From Hyphomicrobiales bacterium (GTDB lineage: Bacteria > Pseudomonadota > Alphaproteobacteria > Rhizobiales > Rhizobiaceae), in contig UCGV01000024.1 in the NCBI GenBank assembly GCA_900471925.1, forward strand, positions 124,001 to 188,000: a stretch of DNA of 64,000 bases. The letters run 5' to 3'. The position numbers were made by a program, and so were the translations under genes. The notes under the pieces are model-generated. The model was not told where the DNA came from. It saw nothing but the letters and a program-made list of their open reading frames with translations, and did no database searches. Below are positions 23,715-32,211 of the stretch, piece after piece (position 1 is the first letter of the stretch; every line of letters starts with the position of its first letter).

Positions 23715-24872
23715 ATGCTGCTGGATCTGCGGACAATCTATTTCATCGTTGCAGTGAGCTGCGTCGTGCTGAGCGCTCTCCAGTTCGCAGCCTATGCGAC
23801 GGGCCGCTTCGAGCGTTGGCCGCTGTGGTGGGGCGCCAGTAACCTGCTCGTCGGGATTGGTTCCTTTCTCGTCGCGCTGCGCAATCTCGTTCCCTATTAT
23901 ATCTCCATCGACGCCGGCAACGTGCTGACCATCGTCGGCTACATGCTGATGTTCTTTGCGGTGCGCGATTTTGCGGGACGTCCGGTCAACCGGCGCTATT
24001 TCTGGCTCGTCATCATCTGCGGCAGCATACCCGTTGCTCTTTTCATCAGTGATCCGCTCGCGATATCCGAGCGGCTTCTCTACGTTTCGATCATCTGCTG
24101 TCTCTGCGACATCACGGTCGCCAAGGAAGCCGCAGGGATTTTTCGACGCGAAAAACTCTATTCGGCAGCGCTTCTTCTGGGGCTCTATATGGCTACAGCG
24201 ATCCTCTTTGCGGTTCGCAGCTATCTCGCGGCCACTGGCGGGATCGCAGGGCCGGATCCTTTCGGAGGCAGCGTCATTCACAGCTGGATGGCGGTCTCGG
24301 CTGTTGCCTTCATCATGCTGCGCAGCATGGCGATGGTGCTGATGGCGGCGGAGCGAAGCCGCAATCAGCTCATCGAGCTTGCCCACCATGATCCACTGAC
24401 CGGGACGCTCAATCGCAGCGGCCTCGCCCAGCAGGTTTCCGAGCTCGATGCCCGGCCGATGTCGCTGCTCTTCATCGATATCGACCATTTCAAACAGTTG
24501 AACGACAGGCATGGACATGCCGCTGGTGACAGGATCCTGCAGCTCTTCGCGAGGGTGTCGAAGAGCATCATTCCGGCTGGCGATCTTCTTGCTCGACAGG
24601 GCGGTGATGAATTCCTGGCGGTCCTGCGAAATGTGGATCGACAAGAGGCTGTCGCGATAGCCAACAGCATCCGTCTTTCCTTTGCCGCTGCCGTAATGCA
24701 GATGCCTGATCTCGTGACGTTCCCGACGCTCAGCATCGGCGTTGCCACGCGCGGGAATGACGCTACGGAGTTCGAGCGGTTATTGCAGAAGGCAGACGAG
24801 GCGCTTTATCGTTCGAAACGAGAAGGTCGCGATCGCGTCGAGGCTTTCGGAGAAGACCAGGCGGCCGCCTGA
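23715..24872 (+). CDS. Membrane-bound diguanylate cyclase (GGDEF)
   Basis: A 385-residue protein with about six to seven N-terminal transmembrane helices (residues 5-215) and a C-terminal GGDEF domain (from about 225). The active site RQGGDEFLA is intact (296-300) and the upstream LTGTLNRSGL and FIDIDHFKQLND motifs are normal, so c-di-GMP synthesis is expected. No RxxD inhibitory site is seen five residues upstream (it reads PAGD). The membrane part presumably senses an unknown signal. It is transcribed alone. Confidence 0.92.
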   Translation: MLLDLRTIYFIVAVSCVVLSALQFAAYATGRFERWPLWWGASNLLVGIGSFLVALRNLVPYYISIDAGNVLTIVGYMLMFFAVRDFAGRPVNRRYFWLVIICGSIPVALFISDPLAISERLLYVSIICCLCDITVAKEAAGIFRREKLYSAALLLGLYMATAILFAVRSYLAATGGIAGPDPFGGSVIHSWMAVSAVAFIMLRSMAMVLMAAERSRNQLIELAHHDPLTGTLNRSGLAQQVSELDARPMSLLFIDIDHFKQLNDRHGHAAGDRILQLFARVSKSIIPAGDLLARQGGDEFLAVLRNVDRQEAVAIANSIRLSFAAAVMQMPDLVTFPTLSIGVATRGNDATEFERLLQKADEALYRSKREGRDRVEAFGEDQAAA

Positions 24873-24888
24873 TCAGTAATCCGCCTCC

Positions 24889-25701
24889 TCAGATATTCTG
24901 GTCCATCGTTTCAGCCGGGATTTCGTCATTGTGATGAATGCGCACGACGGCTGCCGGAACGCCGGCGACCGTGCAATGGGCCGGCACCGGCTTCAGTACC
25001 ACACTGCCGGCGGCGATCTTGCTGAAAGCGCCGATTTCGATATTGCCGAGGATTTTCGCGCCGGCACCGATCATCACGCCATGCCGGATTTTCGGATGAC
25101 GATCGCCGGTTTCCTTGCCCGTGCCGCCGAGAGTGACGTTCTGCAGGATCGAGACCTCGTCCTCGATGACGGCCGTTTCGCCGATCACGATGCCCGAACC
25201 GTGGTCCAGCATGATCGAGGAGCCGATCCTGGCTGCAGGATGGATATCCGGGCCGAAGACCAGTGAGGCCAGATTGGAAAGCCAGCTGGCGATCTCGAAA
25301 CGGCCGGCGGACCAGAGAGCGTGGGCGATCCGGTGGGTTTGCAGGGCATGAAAGCCTTTGAGATTGAGCAGCGCGTGCAGATAGGTCGTGCAGGCGGGAT
25401 CGCGTTCACGAACGGCCAGAAGATCGGCTTCGATGGCCGCGCCGATATCGATATTCTCCTGCAGGATATCGTGGAAGAGGCGGAAGAGGTCCTCGGCGTC
25501 GAGTTTTGCGACCGCGAGGCGTGCGGAGATCACATGGGCGACCATATCCGTGTCGCTTTCCACGGTGATGATCTGCGCTTCGAGCAAGGTCCGCAATGTC
25601 GGTTCTCTCGCCGCCAGATCGATCGCTTCGGCACGGATCGTCGACCAGACAGACGCGAAGGCGCCGAGCTCCCGGGCAGCGGTAGTATTCGAAGCTTGCA
25701 T
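24889..25701 (-). CDS. cysE: Serine O-acetyltransferase
   Basis: First enzyme of cysteine synthesis, acetylating serine with acetyl-CoA; 270 residues. The N-terminal helical domain (VWSTIRAEAIDLAAREPTL) and the left-handed beta-helix of hexapeptide repeats (IHPAARIGSSIMLDHGSGIVIGETAVIED) are clear, with the catalytic histidine in LDHGSG. The chain ends in Ile (MDQNI), as required for docking into O-acetylserine sulfhydrylase CysK in the cysteine synthase complex. The ATG at 25701 has AGGGA upstream. It is monocistronic and convergent with the diguanylate cyclase. Confidence 0.95.
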   Translation of the reverse strand: MQASNTTAARELGAFASVWSTIRAEAIDLAAREPTLRTLLEAQIITVESDTDMVAHVISARLAVAKLDAEDLFRLFHDILQENIDIGAAIEADLLAVRERDPACTTYLHALLNLKGFHALQTHRIAHALWSAGRFEIASWLSNLASLVFGPDIHPAARIGSSIMLDHGSGIVIGETAVIEDEVSILQNVTLGGTGKETGDRHPKIRHGVMIGAGAKILGNIEIGAFSKIAAGSVVLKPVPAHCTVAGVPAAVVRIHHNDEIPAETMDQNI

Positions 25702-25768
25702 TGTCGGATCCCTGTTTCTGCGCCCGCGCTCTGTGTCAGCGACGGATTGGATCGGCACTATACACCTG

Positions 25769-26218
25769 TTACGGCAGGCGTCGCCAATGATAGAGTATGT
25801 CGGGCTCGCCCTCCTCATTGCCGCTGCCATCGGTTGCTTCGATGGATCGGAAGCCGTGCAGTTCATAGAAGGTGCGGGCGCGATGATTTTGCTGGAAGGT
25901 CCAAAGGCGGACATAGTCCATGTCATTCATCGCTGAGGAGAGAAGCCGCGTGCCGGTCCCTGCGCCCTGATGATCGGGTAAGACGTAGAGTTGCTCGATC
26001 CAGCCTTTTCCATAGGCAATGACGCCGACCAATTTATCCTCTGCGAAGGCGCCTAGAAGCGTGTATTCCGTCAGCAGATGCGTTTGCCAGTAAGCTTCAT
26101 CTTCCTCCGGACTATGCAAATCGGGAAGATGCGGCAGGACGCGCCATAGTGCGGTTCGCCGCACCATGGCTGCCTGATACATATGCTCGATGGCCAGAGG
26201 CGTAATCTCTACCGCCAC
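25769..26218 (-). CDS. GNAT family N-acetyltransferase, third gene of the cobW operon
   Basis: A 149-residue acetyltransferase. IEQLYVLPDHQGAGTGTRLLSSAM is the acetyl-CoA site (QxxGxG) and FYELHGFRSIEATDGS closes the fold. The GTG at 26218 starts 4 nt after the WD40 stop codon, so it is coupled to that gene; a longer frame overlapping the WD40 gene is less likely. Its target is unknown. The position at the end of a CobW-WD40 operon suggests a linked function, but that is only context. Confidence 0.78.
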   Translation of the reverse strand: MAVEITPLAIEHMYQAAMVRRTALWRVLPHLPDLHSPEEDEAYWQTHLLTEYTLLGAFAEDKLVGVIAYGKGWIEQLYVLPDHQGAGTGTRLLSSAMNDMDYVRLWTFQQNHRARTFYELHGFRSIEATDGSGNEEGEPDILYHWRRLP

Positions 26219-26222
26219 GGAA

Positions 26223-27215
26223 TCAAGCTGCCGCGATATCGACCACGCCGCAATCGCCGGTTTCGGAGGCGAAGGCGAGCAGCTTGCCATTCTTGCTCCA
26301 GCTCATGCTGGTAATCGCGCCCTTGCCGGGGCGGCGCAGCAGCGCTTCCTTGCTGTCGGCGAGGCGCACGGCGAGGATCATGCCGTCGATGAAGCCAATG
26401 GCGAGGATGTCCTCGGCAGGATGGAATTTGACCGCGGTCGCCATGATGTTGGCGCGGGTGCCGAGTTCCAGCGGCGCCTTGCCCATCGGACCGTCCTTAC
26501 CCTGGAAGGGCCAGACGATGGCTGCCGGTGCGCCTGACGATGCGAGCCACTTGCCCTTGGCGGACCAGGAGAGCGATTTCACCTTGGCCGGATATCCGGT
26601 CATGCGCATGTGCCGCGGCTCGTTGCTGGACTTGGTCTCAAGTTTCCAGCCGTGCAGTGCATTTTCCTGCATCGAGGTCACGAGAAAATTGCCTTCGGGC
26701 GAGAAGGTCACGCCGGTATGGGCACCTTTCCATTCGAGATCGACAGGTTTGGCGCTTGTGCCGACCCAATGGAGCGAAACGCCATTATAGCGAGCGGCTG
26801 CGATGCGCAGGCCCTTCGGCGCGAAGGCAAGGCCTTCTACGGTGCGCTCCTCGGGAAATTCCTTGGTCGTGCCGTCGGTGAGGCGTACGAGCGTGCTCTT
26901 GCCATAGGAATAGGCGACAGCACCCTGCGGGCCTGCTGCGACCTGCGAAATCCATTTGCGCGGCGCAGACGCGATTTCGCTGACATTGCCGCCAGCGTCG
27001 ATGCGCAGAACCTTGCCATCCTCGCCGCCGGAAATCAGGCTTTCGCTGTAGGGATCGCGGATCGCTGTCAGCATGCCCTGATGGGCTTCGATGACCTTGT
27101 CGCTGCCTTCCAGTCGGTGAAAGGTACCGTTGGCATTGGCGAAGAAGGGGACATCACCTAAAAATTCGACGGCCAGAACGTGGCCGTCGAGATCAAGCGG
27201 TGCAACTGTCGGCAT
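26223..27215 (-). CDS. WD40 beta-propeller protein coupled to CobW GTPase
   Basis: A 330-residue protein made of about seven WD40-type repeats, e.g. LDGHVLAVEFLGD, YPAKVKSLSWSAKGKWLASSG, AVKFHPAEDILAIGFIDG and GAITSMSWSKNGKLLAFASETGDCGVVD. There is no signal peptide. Its start codon overlaps the stop codon of the CobW gene (TGATG), which gives strong translational coupling. WD40 propellers are usually protein-binding scaffolds; a partner role to the zinc chaperone GTPase is plausible but unproven. A GNAT gene follows 4 nt downstream. Confidence 0.85.
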   Translation of the reverse strand: MPTVAPLDLDGHVLAVEFLGDVPFFANANGTFHRLEGSDKVIEAHQGMLTAIRDPYSESLISGGEDGKVLRIDAGGNVSEIASAPRKWISQVAAGPQGAVAYSYGKSTLVRLTDGTTKEFPEERTVEGLAFAPKGLRIAAARYNGVSLHWVGTSAKPVDLEWKGAHTGVTFSPEGNFLVTSMQENALHGWKLETKSSNEPRHMRMTGYPAKVKSLSWSAKGKWLASSGAPAAIVWPFQGKDGPMGKAPLELGTRANIMATAVKFHPAEDILAIGFIDGMILAVRLADSKEALLRRPGKGAITSMSWSKNGKLLAFASETGDCGVVDIAAA

Positions 27216-28297
27216 CAGGCAGTCGCCTCGCACGCCTTGAAGGATTCTTCCAGCTTGGCGCGGTCGAGGTCGCGGCCGATGAAGACGAGACGGCTTTCGT
27301 GCTTCTCGCCGTCCTTCCAGGGACGCTGATGGTCGCCTTCGATGATCATATGCACGCCCTGAACGACATAACGTTCGGCATCGTCCTTGAAGGCGATGAT
27401 ACCCTTGAGGCGCAGGATGCTCGGGCCCTGCGTCTGTGTTACCTTCTGGATCCACGGGAAGAAGCGCTCGGGGTTCATCTCGCCGCCGCGCAGCGAAACG
27501 GACTGAACCGTCACGTCATGGATGGCCGACATCTCACCATGATGGTGATGATGGTCGTGATGATGGTGGTCATGATCATGGTGGTGATGATCGTGATCGC
27601 AATCCGGGCCGCAGACATGGTCGTCATGGCTCTGCTCGAGGAAGTGCGGATCGTTTTCCAGCGCGCGTTCGAGGTTGAAGGCGCCCTGGTCCAGAACACG
27701 GGCGAGATCGACACCGGAACGGCTCGTCTTGTAGACGCGGGCGGCCGGATTGATGGCGCCCACGATATCCTCGATCTGCGCCAGTTCTTCCGGCGTTACG
27801 AGATCGGTCTTGTTGATGATGACGACGTCAGCAAACGCGATCTGGTCTTCGGCCTCGCGGCTGTCCTTCAGGCGCAGCGGCAGATGCTTGGCGTCGACGA
27901 GGGCGATGACGGCGTCGAGCTCCGTCTTGGCACGAACATCGTCATCCATGAAGAAGGTCTGGGCAACCGGAACCGGATCGGCAAGGCCGGTGGTTTCGAC
28001 GATAATGCCGTCGAAGCGGCCGGGGCGGCGCATCAGGCCTTCGACGACACGGATCAGGTCGCCGCGGACCGTGCAGCACACACAGCCATTGTTCATCTCG
28101 TAGATTTCTTCGTCGGATTCGACGATGAGGTCATTATCGATGCCGATCTCGCCGAACTCGTTGACGATAACAGCATACTTCTTGCCGTGGTTTTCGGAAA
28201 GGATGCGGTTGAGCAGCGTCGTCTTGCCCGCGCCGAGATAACCGGTGAGCACGGTGACGGGGATGGGCTTCTGCTGTGTCTGGATCGCGTCGGTCAT
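27215..28297 (-). CDS. CobW/COG0523 metal chaperone GTPase with His-rich loop
   Basis: G3E-family P-loop GTPase of 360 residues. Walker A is GYLGAGKTT (19-27), the metal motif GCVCC at 71-75 is the CxCC that binds zinc in this family, NKTDL gives guanine specificity, and a CobW C-terminal domain follows. Between the domains is a histidine/aspartate-rich stretch (plus-strand 27525-27610) able to bind several metal ions. Such proteins deliver zinc under starvation. The start at 28297 (MTDAIQ) is preferred over longer frames. The promoter carries a Zur-like box, and WD40 and GNAT genes follow in one operon. Confidence 0.92.
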   Translation of the reverse strand: MTDAIQTQQKPIPVTVLTGYLGAGKTTLLNRILSENHGKKYAVIVNEFGEIGIDNDLIVESDEEIYEMNNGCVCCTVRGDLIRVVEGLMRRPGRFDGIIVETTGLADPVPVAQTFFMDDDVRAKTELDAVIALVDAKHLPLRLKDSREAEDQIAFADVVIINKTDLVTPEELAQIEDIVGAINPAARVYKTSRSGVDLARVLDQGAFNLERALENDPHFLEQSHDDHVCGPDCDHDHHHHDHDHHHHDHHHHHGEMSAIHDVTVQSVSLRGGEMNPERFFPWIQKVTQTQGPSILRLKGIIAFKDDAERYVVQGVHMIIEGDHQRPWKDGEKHESRLVFIGRDLDRAKLEESFKACEATA

Positions 28298-28401
28298 GAG
28301 AACCTCTAGGAAATAGCGCCTTGACCCCAAGGGCAAAGTCCGGGGCCGGAATTGGTCGGTTTCATATAGGCGCTTGGAAGCGGCAGTTCAAAGGGTTTTG
28401 T

Positions 28402-28432
28402 ATGTTATAAGATCACATTGGCTGACGTGCAA
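28402..28432 (-). promoter_or_regulatory. cobW promoter with Zur-like operator
   Basis: On the minus strand, TTGCAC (28432-28427) and TATAAC (28409-28404) are spaced 17 bp, a good sigma-70 promoter pointing to cobW. Over the -10 lies the dyad ATGTTATAAGATCACAT (28402-28418), whose arms ATGT-AT / AT-ACAT match the form of alphaproteobacterial Zur boxes (ATGTTATA...TATAACAT), though one arm is imperfect. Zinc-dependent repression by Zur is inferred. Confidence 0.55.
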
Positions 28433-28442
28433 AGCCGGACGA

Positions 28443-29234
28443 TCATCGCAGGGTTTCCGCGTCGAACGCATCGACATCCTGCAGCAGTTCGACCAGGCCG
28501 TTGACGGCATGGGCGATCAGCGCTTCGCCCTTTGCCGCAGTTGCCCTGGCGGCATTGCCGGCCACGCCCTGCGGATTGAGATCGGACATCTTCCAGCCGA
28601 AGGCGTGGGGGCCATAAGCGCGCAGGTGTTTGAAGCGTTCGGCAAACTCCGTCTGGCGGGAGGGGAAGTTGGCAGCCTTGTCTTTATTCACCCTGTCCGG
28701 ATGGAGCGCCAGCATGACCGAGGTTTCGATATCGCCACCATGAATGTCGATCGCCTTTTCCTGCGGCGAGATCGCGCCATCAGGCACGCCGAAACGGGTC
28801 CAGCTTGTGGCGACGGCCAGCATGTGACAGCGTACGCGTGCTTCCGTTGCGACGATCGTCATCAGCGGCGAGTTGCCGCCGTGAGCATTCAACATCACGA
28901 ACTTGCGGATGCCGAGCGCCGAAAGCCGTTCTGCAATGTCGAGCCAGCGCTTTATGGCTGTATCAAAAGGAAGCGTCTTCGTTCCTTCAACATCCATGTG
29001 CTCTAAGGAGTAGCCGACCGATTCGACGGGGAGTACTGTAACGGGCAAACCGGCTGGAAGGGCGGTTTTCAGCCTGTTGATGATACCCTGCGCGATCAAT
29101 GTGTCGGTTTCGAAGGGTAGATGCGGGCCATGCTGTTCATGTGCACCGAGTGGCAGGATCGCTATCCAGCGGCGGCGTGCCTCCGGGGCGAGTGCCGGAT
29201 CATTGTCCTCGAAACGGAACGACGGAACCAACAT
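28443..29234 (-). CDS. Creatininase-family amidohydrolase
   Basis: A 263-residue metal-dependent amidohydrolase of the creatininase (creatinine amidohydrolase/MftE-like) family. Metal-binding and catalytic residues appear in LPLGAHEQHGPHLPFETD, LNAHGGNSPL and DIHGGDIETS. Related enzymes hydrolyse creatinine, formamidopyrimidines or cyclic amides; no mycofactocin genes are near, so the substrate is open. The ATG at 29234 has AGAGG upstream. It is divergent from a MarR regulator (84 bp between starts) and its 3' end is 11 bp from the cobW promoter. Confidence 0.88.
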   Translation of the reverse strand: MLVPSFRFEDNDPALAPEARRRWIAILPLGAHEQHGPHLPFETDTLIAQGIINRLKTALPAGLPVTVLPVESVGYSLEHMDVEGTKTLPFDTAIKRWLDIAERLSALGIRKFVMLNAHGGNSPLMTIVATEARVRCHMLAVATSWTRFGVPDGAISPQEKAIDIHGGDIETSVMLALHPDRVNKDKAANFPSRQTEFAERFKHLRAYGPHAFGWKMSDLNPQGVAGNAARATAAKGEALIAHAVNGLVELLQDVDAFDAETLR

Positions 29235-29318
29235 AAGGCGTTGCCTCTTGTTTATGACGAGATGATGGGCAATGTCATATCGCAGCCTGGGCAGTGCTTA
29301 AAGATCAAAGGGATGGCA

Positions 29319-29828
29319 ATGGGCAAGAAGCATAAGGACGGCAAGAAGCACAAGAAAAAGAAGGACCAGACCGAGTATACGCTCGTCGATCTTTCGCCGG
29401 CCCTGACGCAGGCTGCCCGCTCCATGCGCACGGTCCTGTCGCGCAATCTTCTCGAAAGCGGTCTCTATGCCGGCCAGGATGGCGTCATCCTATCGCTCGC
29501 CGAAAGCGACGGCATGACGGCTGGCGGGCTTGCCCAGAAGCTCGGCGTCAAGGCGCCCACCATGACCCGCACGATCGGCCGTATGGAAGCGCAGGGCTTC
29601 CTCGAGCGCAAGCCCGATGCCGAGGATGCCCGCCTCACCAAGGTCTATCTCACCGAACTCGGCCGTGGCAGCGTGCAGGCGATCGAGCTTGCCGCCTCCT
29701 CCTGCGACAACCTCGCGACGCTCGATTTTTCCGAAAAGGAGATTCGCAATCTCGTGCGTCTCTTGAAGGCGATCGATGCCAATCTGCAGGCAGAAGCCAT
29801 GCATGCGGATGAAGATGAGGAAGATTGA
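29319..29828 (+). CDS. MarR family regulator with lysine-rich N-terminus
   Basis: MarR-type winged-helix regulator of about 169 residues. The N-terminus is unusual: GKKHKDGKKHKKKKDQ, a lysine/histidine-rich tail of some 15 residues that could add non-specific DNA contact. The HTH reads MTAGGLAQKLGVKAPTMTRTIGRMEAQGFLERKPDAEDARLTKVYLTELG in segments. The C-terminus is acidic (HADEDEED). AAAGGGA lies 5 bp before the ATG at 29319; an ATG two codons earlier is possible. It is divergent from the creatininase gene and may control it. Confidence 0.85.
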   Translation: MGKKHKDGKKHKKKKDQTEYTLVDLSPALTQAARSMRTVLSRNLLESGLYAGQDGVILSLAESDGMTAGGLAQKLGVKAPTMTRTIGRMEAQGFLERKPDAEDARLTKVYLTELGRGSVQAIELAASSCDNLATLDFSEKEIRNLVRLLKAIDANLQAEAMHADEDEED

Positions 29829-29947
29829 AAATTTCCTCAAAAGGCGAATTGCTTCCACCGCTTAAATCTTTTAATTAAACTTTTTAAGGTCGCCGCTGCC
29901 CCGTGGCGGCCTTTAGTCGGCTTCACGCGTTGCCTGGAGGAGGAGAC

Positions 29948-30970
29948 GTGGCTCAGAAGATCAAGCTTTCGACGATTGCCGAAACGCTCGGCATATCAAC
30001 GGCGACCGTTTCCCTCGCCTTACGCGACAGTCCGCTCGTTGCCGGCAATACCCGTGAAAAGATCAAGGAACAGGCCCGCGCGCTCGGTTACATCTATAAT
30101 CGCCGCGCCGCCAGCCTTCGCACCTCGCGCTCGGGCATTATCGGCGTCGTCGTGCATGACATCATGAACCCCTTCTACGGGGAAATCCTGAAGGCGATCG
30201 AAAGCGAGCTCGACCGCAGCCGTCACACTTTCATTCTTTCCAACCATTACGATTCCGTCGAAAAGCAGCGTACCTTCATCGAAACCCTGCTGCAGCTCGG
30301 CGGCGATGGGGTCATCATGTCTCCGGCAATCGGCACGCCGCCGGAAGATATCCAGCTTGCCGAAGAGAACGGTATGCCGGCTATTCTGGTTGCGCGCTCG
30401 ATGGACAGCCAGGATGTGCCGACCTATCGCGGCGACGACAGCTATGGCATTTCGCTTGCCACCAATCACCTGATCGGCCTCGGGCACCGCACCATCGCCA
30501 TGATCGGCGGCACGGACCAGACGTCGACAGGACGCGACCGCTATCAGGGCTATGTCAATGCGTTGCGCAAGGCCGGTATCGAGGTCGATCCGAACCTGCG
30601 CATTCCTGGTCCGCGCTCCAAGCAGGGTGGTTTCGAAGCGGCGGTGCATTTCCTGTCGCTGCCACAGAAGCCGTCGGCGGCCGTCTGCTGGAACGATCTG
30701 GTAGCAATCGGTCTGATGAACGGCATCGCCCGCGCCGGCCTCGTGCCCGGCGCCGATATCTCGGTCACCGGTTATGACGATCTCGAGGAAGCCTCGATCG
30801 CCACGCCGGCGCTGACCACCGTCTGGAATGGTCAGACCGAGGTTGGACGTCTTGCCGCGCGTGCCCTACTTGACCGTTTGGCCGGCAGCCACGAACCTGA
30901 TGGCATCCATCTCATCAAGCCGGAAATGCGTATCCGCCAGTCCACCAGCCCCTATCGGCCGCGTACCTGA
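29948..30970 (+). CDS. LacI family transcriptional regulator
   Basis: A 340-residue LacI/GalR repressor. The N-terminal headpiece KLSTIAETLGISTATVSLALRDSPLVAGNTREKIKEQARALGYIYN in segments is textbook, followed by a periplasmic-binding-protein-like ligand domain (GIIGVVVHDIMNPFYGEILKAIE through YDDLEEASIATPALTTV). The GTG at 29948 follows GGAGGAGGAG closely, and the open frame upstream is without support. A D-2-hydroxyacid dehydrogenase gene begins 24 bp downstream, so they form an operon and the ligand is probably related to that pathway. AT-rich DNA at about 29861-29890 holds the presumed promoter. Confidence 0.92.
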   Translation: MAQKIKLSTIAETLGISTATVSLALRDSPLVAGNTREKIKEQARALGYIYNRRAASLRTSRSGIIGVVVHDIMNPFYGEILKAIESELDRSRHTFILSNHYDSVEKQRTFIETLLQLGGDGVIMSPAIGTPPEDIQLAEENGMPAILVARSMDSQDVPTYRGDDSYGISLATNHLIGLGHRTIAMIGGTDQTSTGRDRYQGYVNALRKAGIEVDPNLRIPGPRSKQGGFEAAVHFLSLPQKPSAAVCWNDLVAIGLMNGIARAGLVPGADISVTGYDDLEEASIATPALTTVWNGQTEVGRLAARALLDRLAGSHEPDGIHLIKPEMRIRQSTSPYRPRT

Positions 30971-30994
30971 CCGCCGAAGCCAAGAGGAAAAGCC

Positions 30995-31951
30995 ATGTCC
31001 CGTATTGCCATTCTCGTTCCCGGGAAGATGCATGATCGTGTTCTCGCCCAGCTGAAGGATCGCTTCGAGGTTATCGCCGTCGATCGTGCCGAAACGCTCG
31101 GTCTCGATGCCGAGACGGCGAAGCGCATTCGCGGCGTTGCCGTCAGCGGCGCTTTTCCCGCCGCCTGGTTCGAGCAGTTGCCCGCCGTCGAAATCGTCGC
31201 GAGCTTCGGCGTGGGTTATGACGGCATCGACGCCAAGCTTGCAGGCTCGAAAGGCATCATCGTCACCAACACGCCTGAGGTATTGAACGACGAAGTTGCC
31301 GATACCGCGATCGCGCTTCTGCTCAATGCCATCAGAGAACTGCCGAAGGCGGAAAACTGGCTGAGGGACGGCAACTGGAAGCCGGGCTCCTCCTATCCAC
31401 TGACGCGTTTTTCGCTGAAGGGCCGGCATGTCGGTCTCTACGGCCTCGGCCGCATCGGCCTTGAGATCGCCAAGCGGCTGGAGCCCTTCAAGGTGAAGAT
31501 CAGCTATCACACGCGCTCACGCCATGCCGATGCGCCCTATGATTACCATCCGACGCTGAAGGGGCTCGCCGAAGCCGTCGATACGCTGATTGCGATCGTG
31601 CCGAAGACGCCGCAGACGCACAAGACCGTCGACGCGGAGGTTCTTTCCGCGCTCGGTCCCGACGGCATTGTCGTCAATGTCGGCCGCGGCTGGACGGTGG
31701 ATGAAGATGCGCTGACCGCTGCGCTCAATTCAGGCACCATCGGCGCCGCTGGCCTCGATGTTTTCTACGACGAGCCGAATGTGCCGGCCGGCCTGCTTGC
31801 CGCGCCGAATACGGTACTCGTGCCGCATGTCGGTTCGGCTTCGATACCGACGCGTAATGCCATGGCGGATCTGGTTGCGGAAAACCTCGTCTCCTGGTTC
31901 GAACAGGGCAAGCCGGTGACGCCGGTGGCAGAGACGCCGGTCAAGCCGTGA
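30995..31951 (+). CDS. D-isomer-specific 2-hydroxyacid dehydrogenase
   Basis: NAD(P)-dependent 2-ketoacid reductase of 318 residues, closest in layout to glyoxylate/hydroxypyruvate reductases. The nucleotide motif is GLYGLGRIGLEIAKRL; the catalytic Arg is in VGRGWTVDE, Glu in DEPNVP and His in VPHVGSAS. It has the usual catalytic domain at both ends of the chain. The ATG follows AAGAGGAAAAGCC. It lies directly downstream of the LacI regulator and is probably controlled by it. A hairpin (31960-31989) follows. Confidence 0.92.
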   Translation: MSRIAILVPGKMHDRVLAQLKDRFEVIAVDRAETLGLDAETAKRIRGVAVSGAFPAAWFEQLPAVEIVASFGVGYDGIDAKLAGSKGIIVTNTPEVLNDEVADTAIALLLNAIRELPKAENWLRDGNWKPGSSYPLTRFSLKGRHVGLYGLGRIGLEIAKRLEPFKVKISYHTRSRHADAPYDYHPTLKGLAEAVDTLIAIVPKTPQTHKTVDAEVLSALGPDGIVVNVGRGWTVDEDALTAALNSGTIGAAGLDVFYDEPNVPAGLLAAPNTVLVPHVGSASIPTRNAMADLVAENLVSWFEQGKPVTPVAETPVKP

Positions 31952-31959
31952 CCGGTTAT

Positions 31960-31998
31960 GCGCTCCTTCCGCGAAGGCGGAGGGAGTGCTGGCTTATT
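31960..31998 (+). terminator. Probable terminator after hydroxyacid dehydrogenase gene
   Basis: A 13-bp stem (31960-31972 with 31977-31989, containing two G-T pairs) closed by GAAG is followed by a T-rich stretch (TTATTCCTATTTT). The rest of the 260-bp gap to the aldo/keto reductase shows no gene; a ribosome site GAAGGAGG precedes that gene. Confidence 0.6.
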
Positions 31999-32211
31999 CC
32001 TATTTTGCCTTCGGTCTTTTTCCGGTTTCCTACTTGGTCGGCGGGGAAGGATTGGCTATGTTGCCTCCGGCCGCGTCCAATCCCTGCGGTCGCAATTGTC
32101 ATCGGCGGCATCTCGCCGTCTCAAGCTTATACGTAGCGATTTAATCGGGGAGCGTCTGCTCCGCCGGAAGCCTTTCGACGCCGGCAGCCGACACTTCTGA
32201 AGGAGGCAGAA

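Noticed and set aside
27525..27610. Short tandem repeats that might suggest a CRISPR-like or regulatory array
   Set aside because: They are runs of His/Asp codons encoding the metal loop of CobW, in frame and without spacers.
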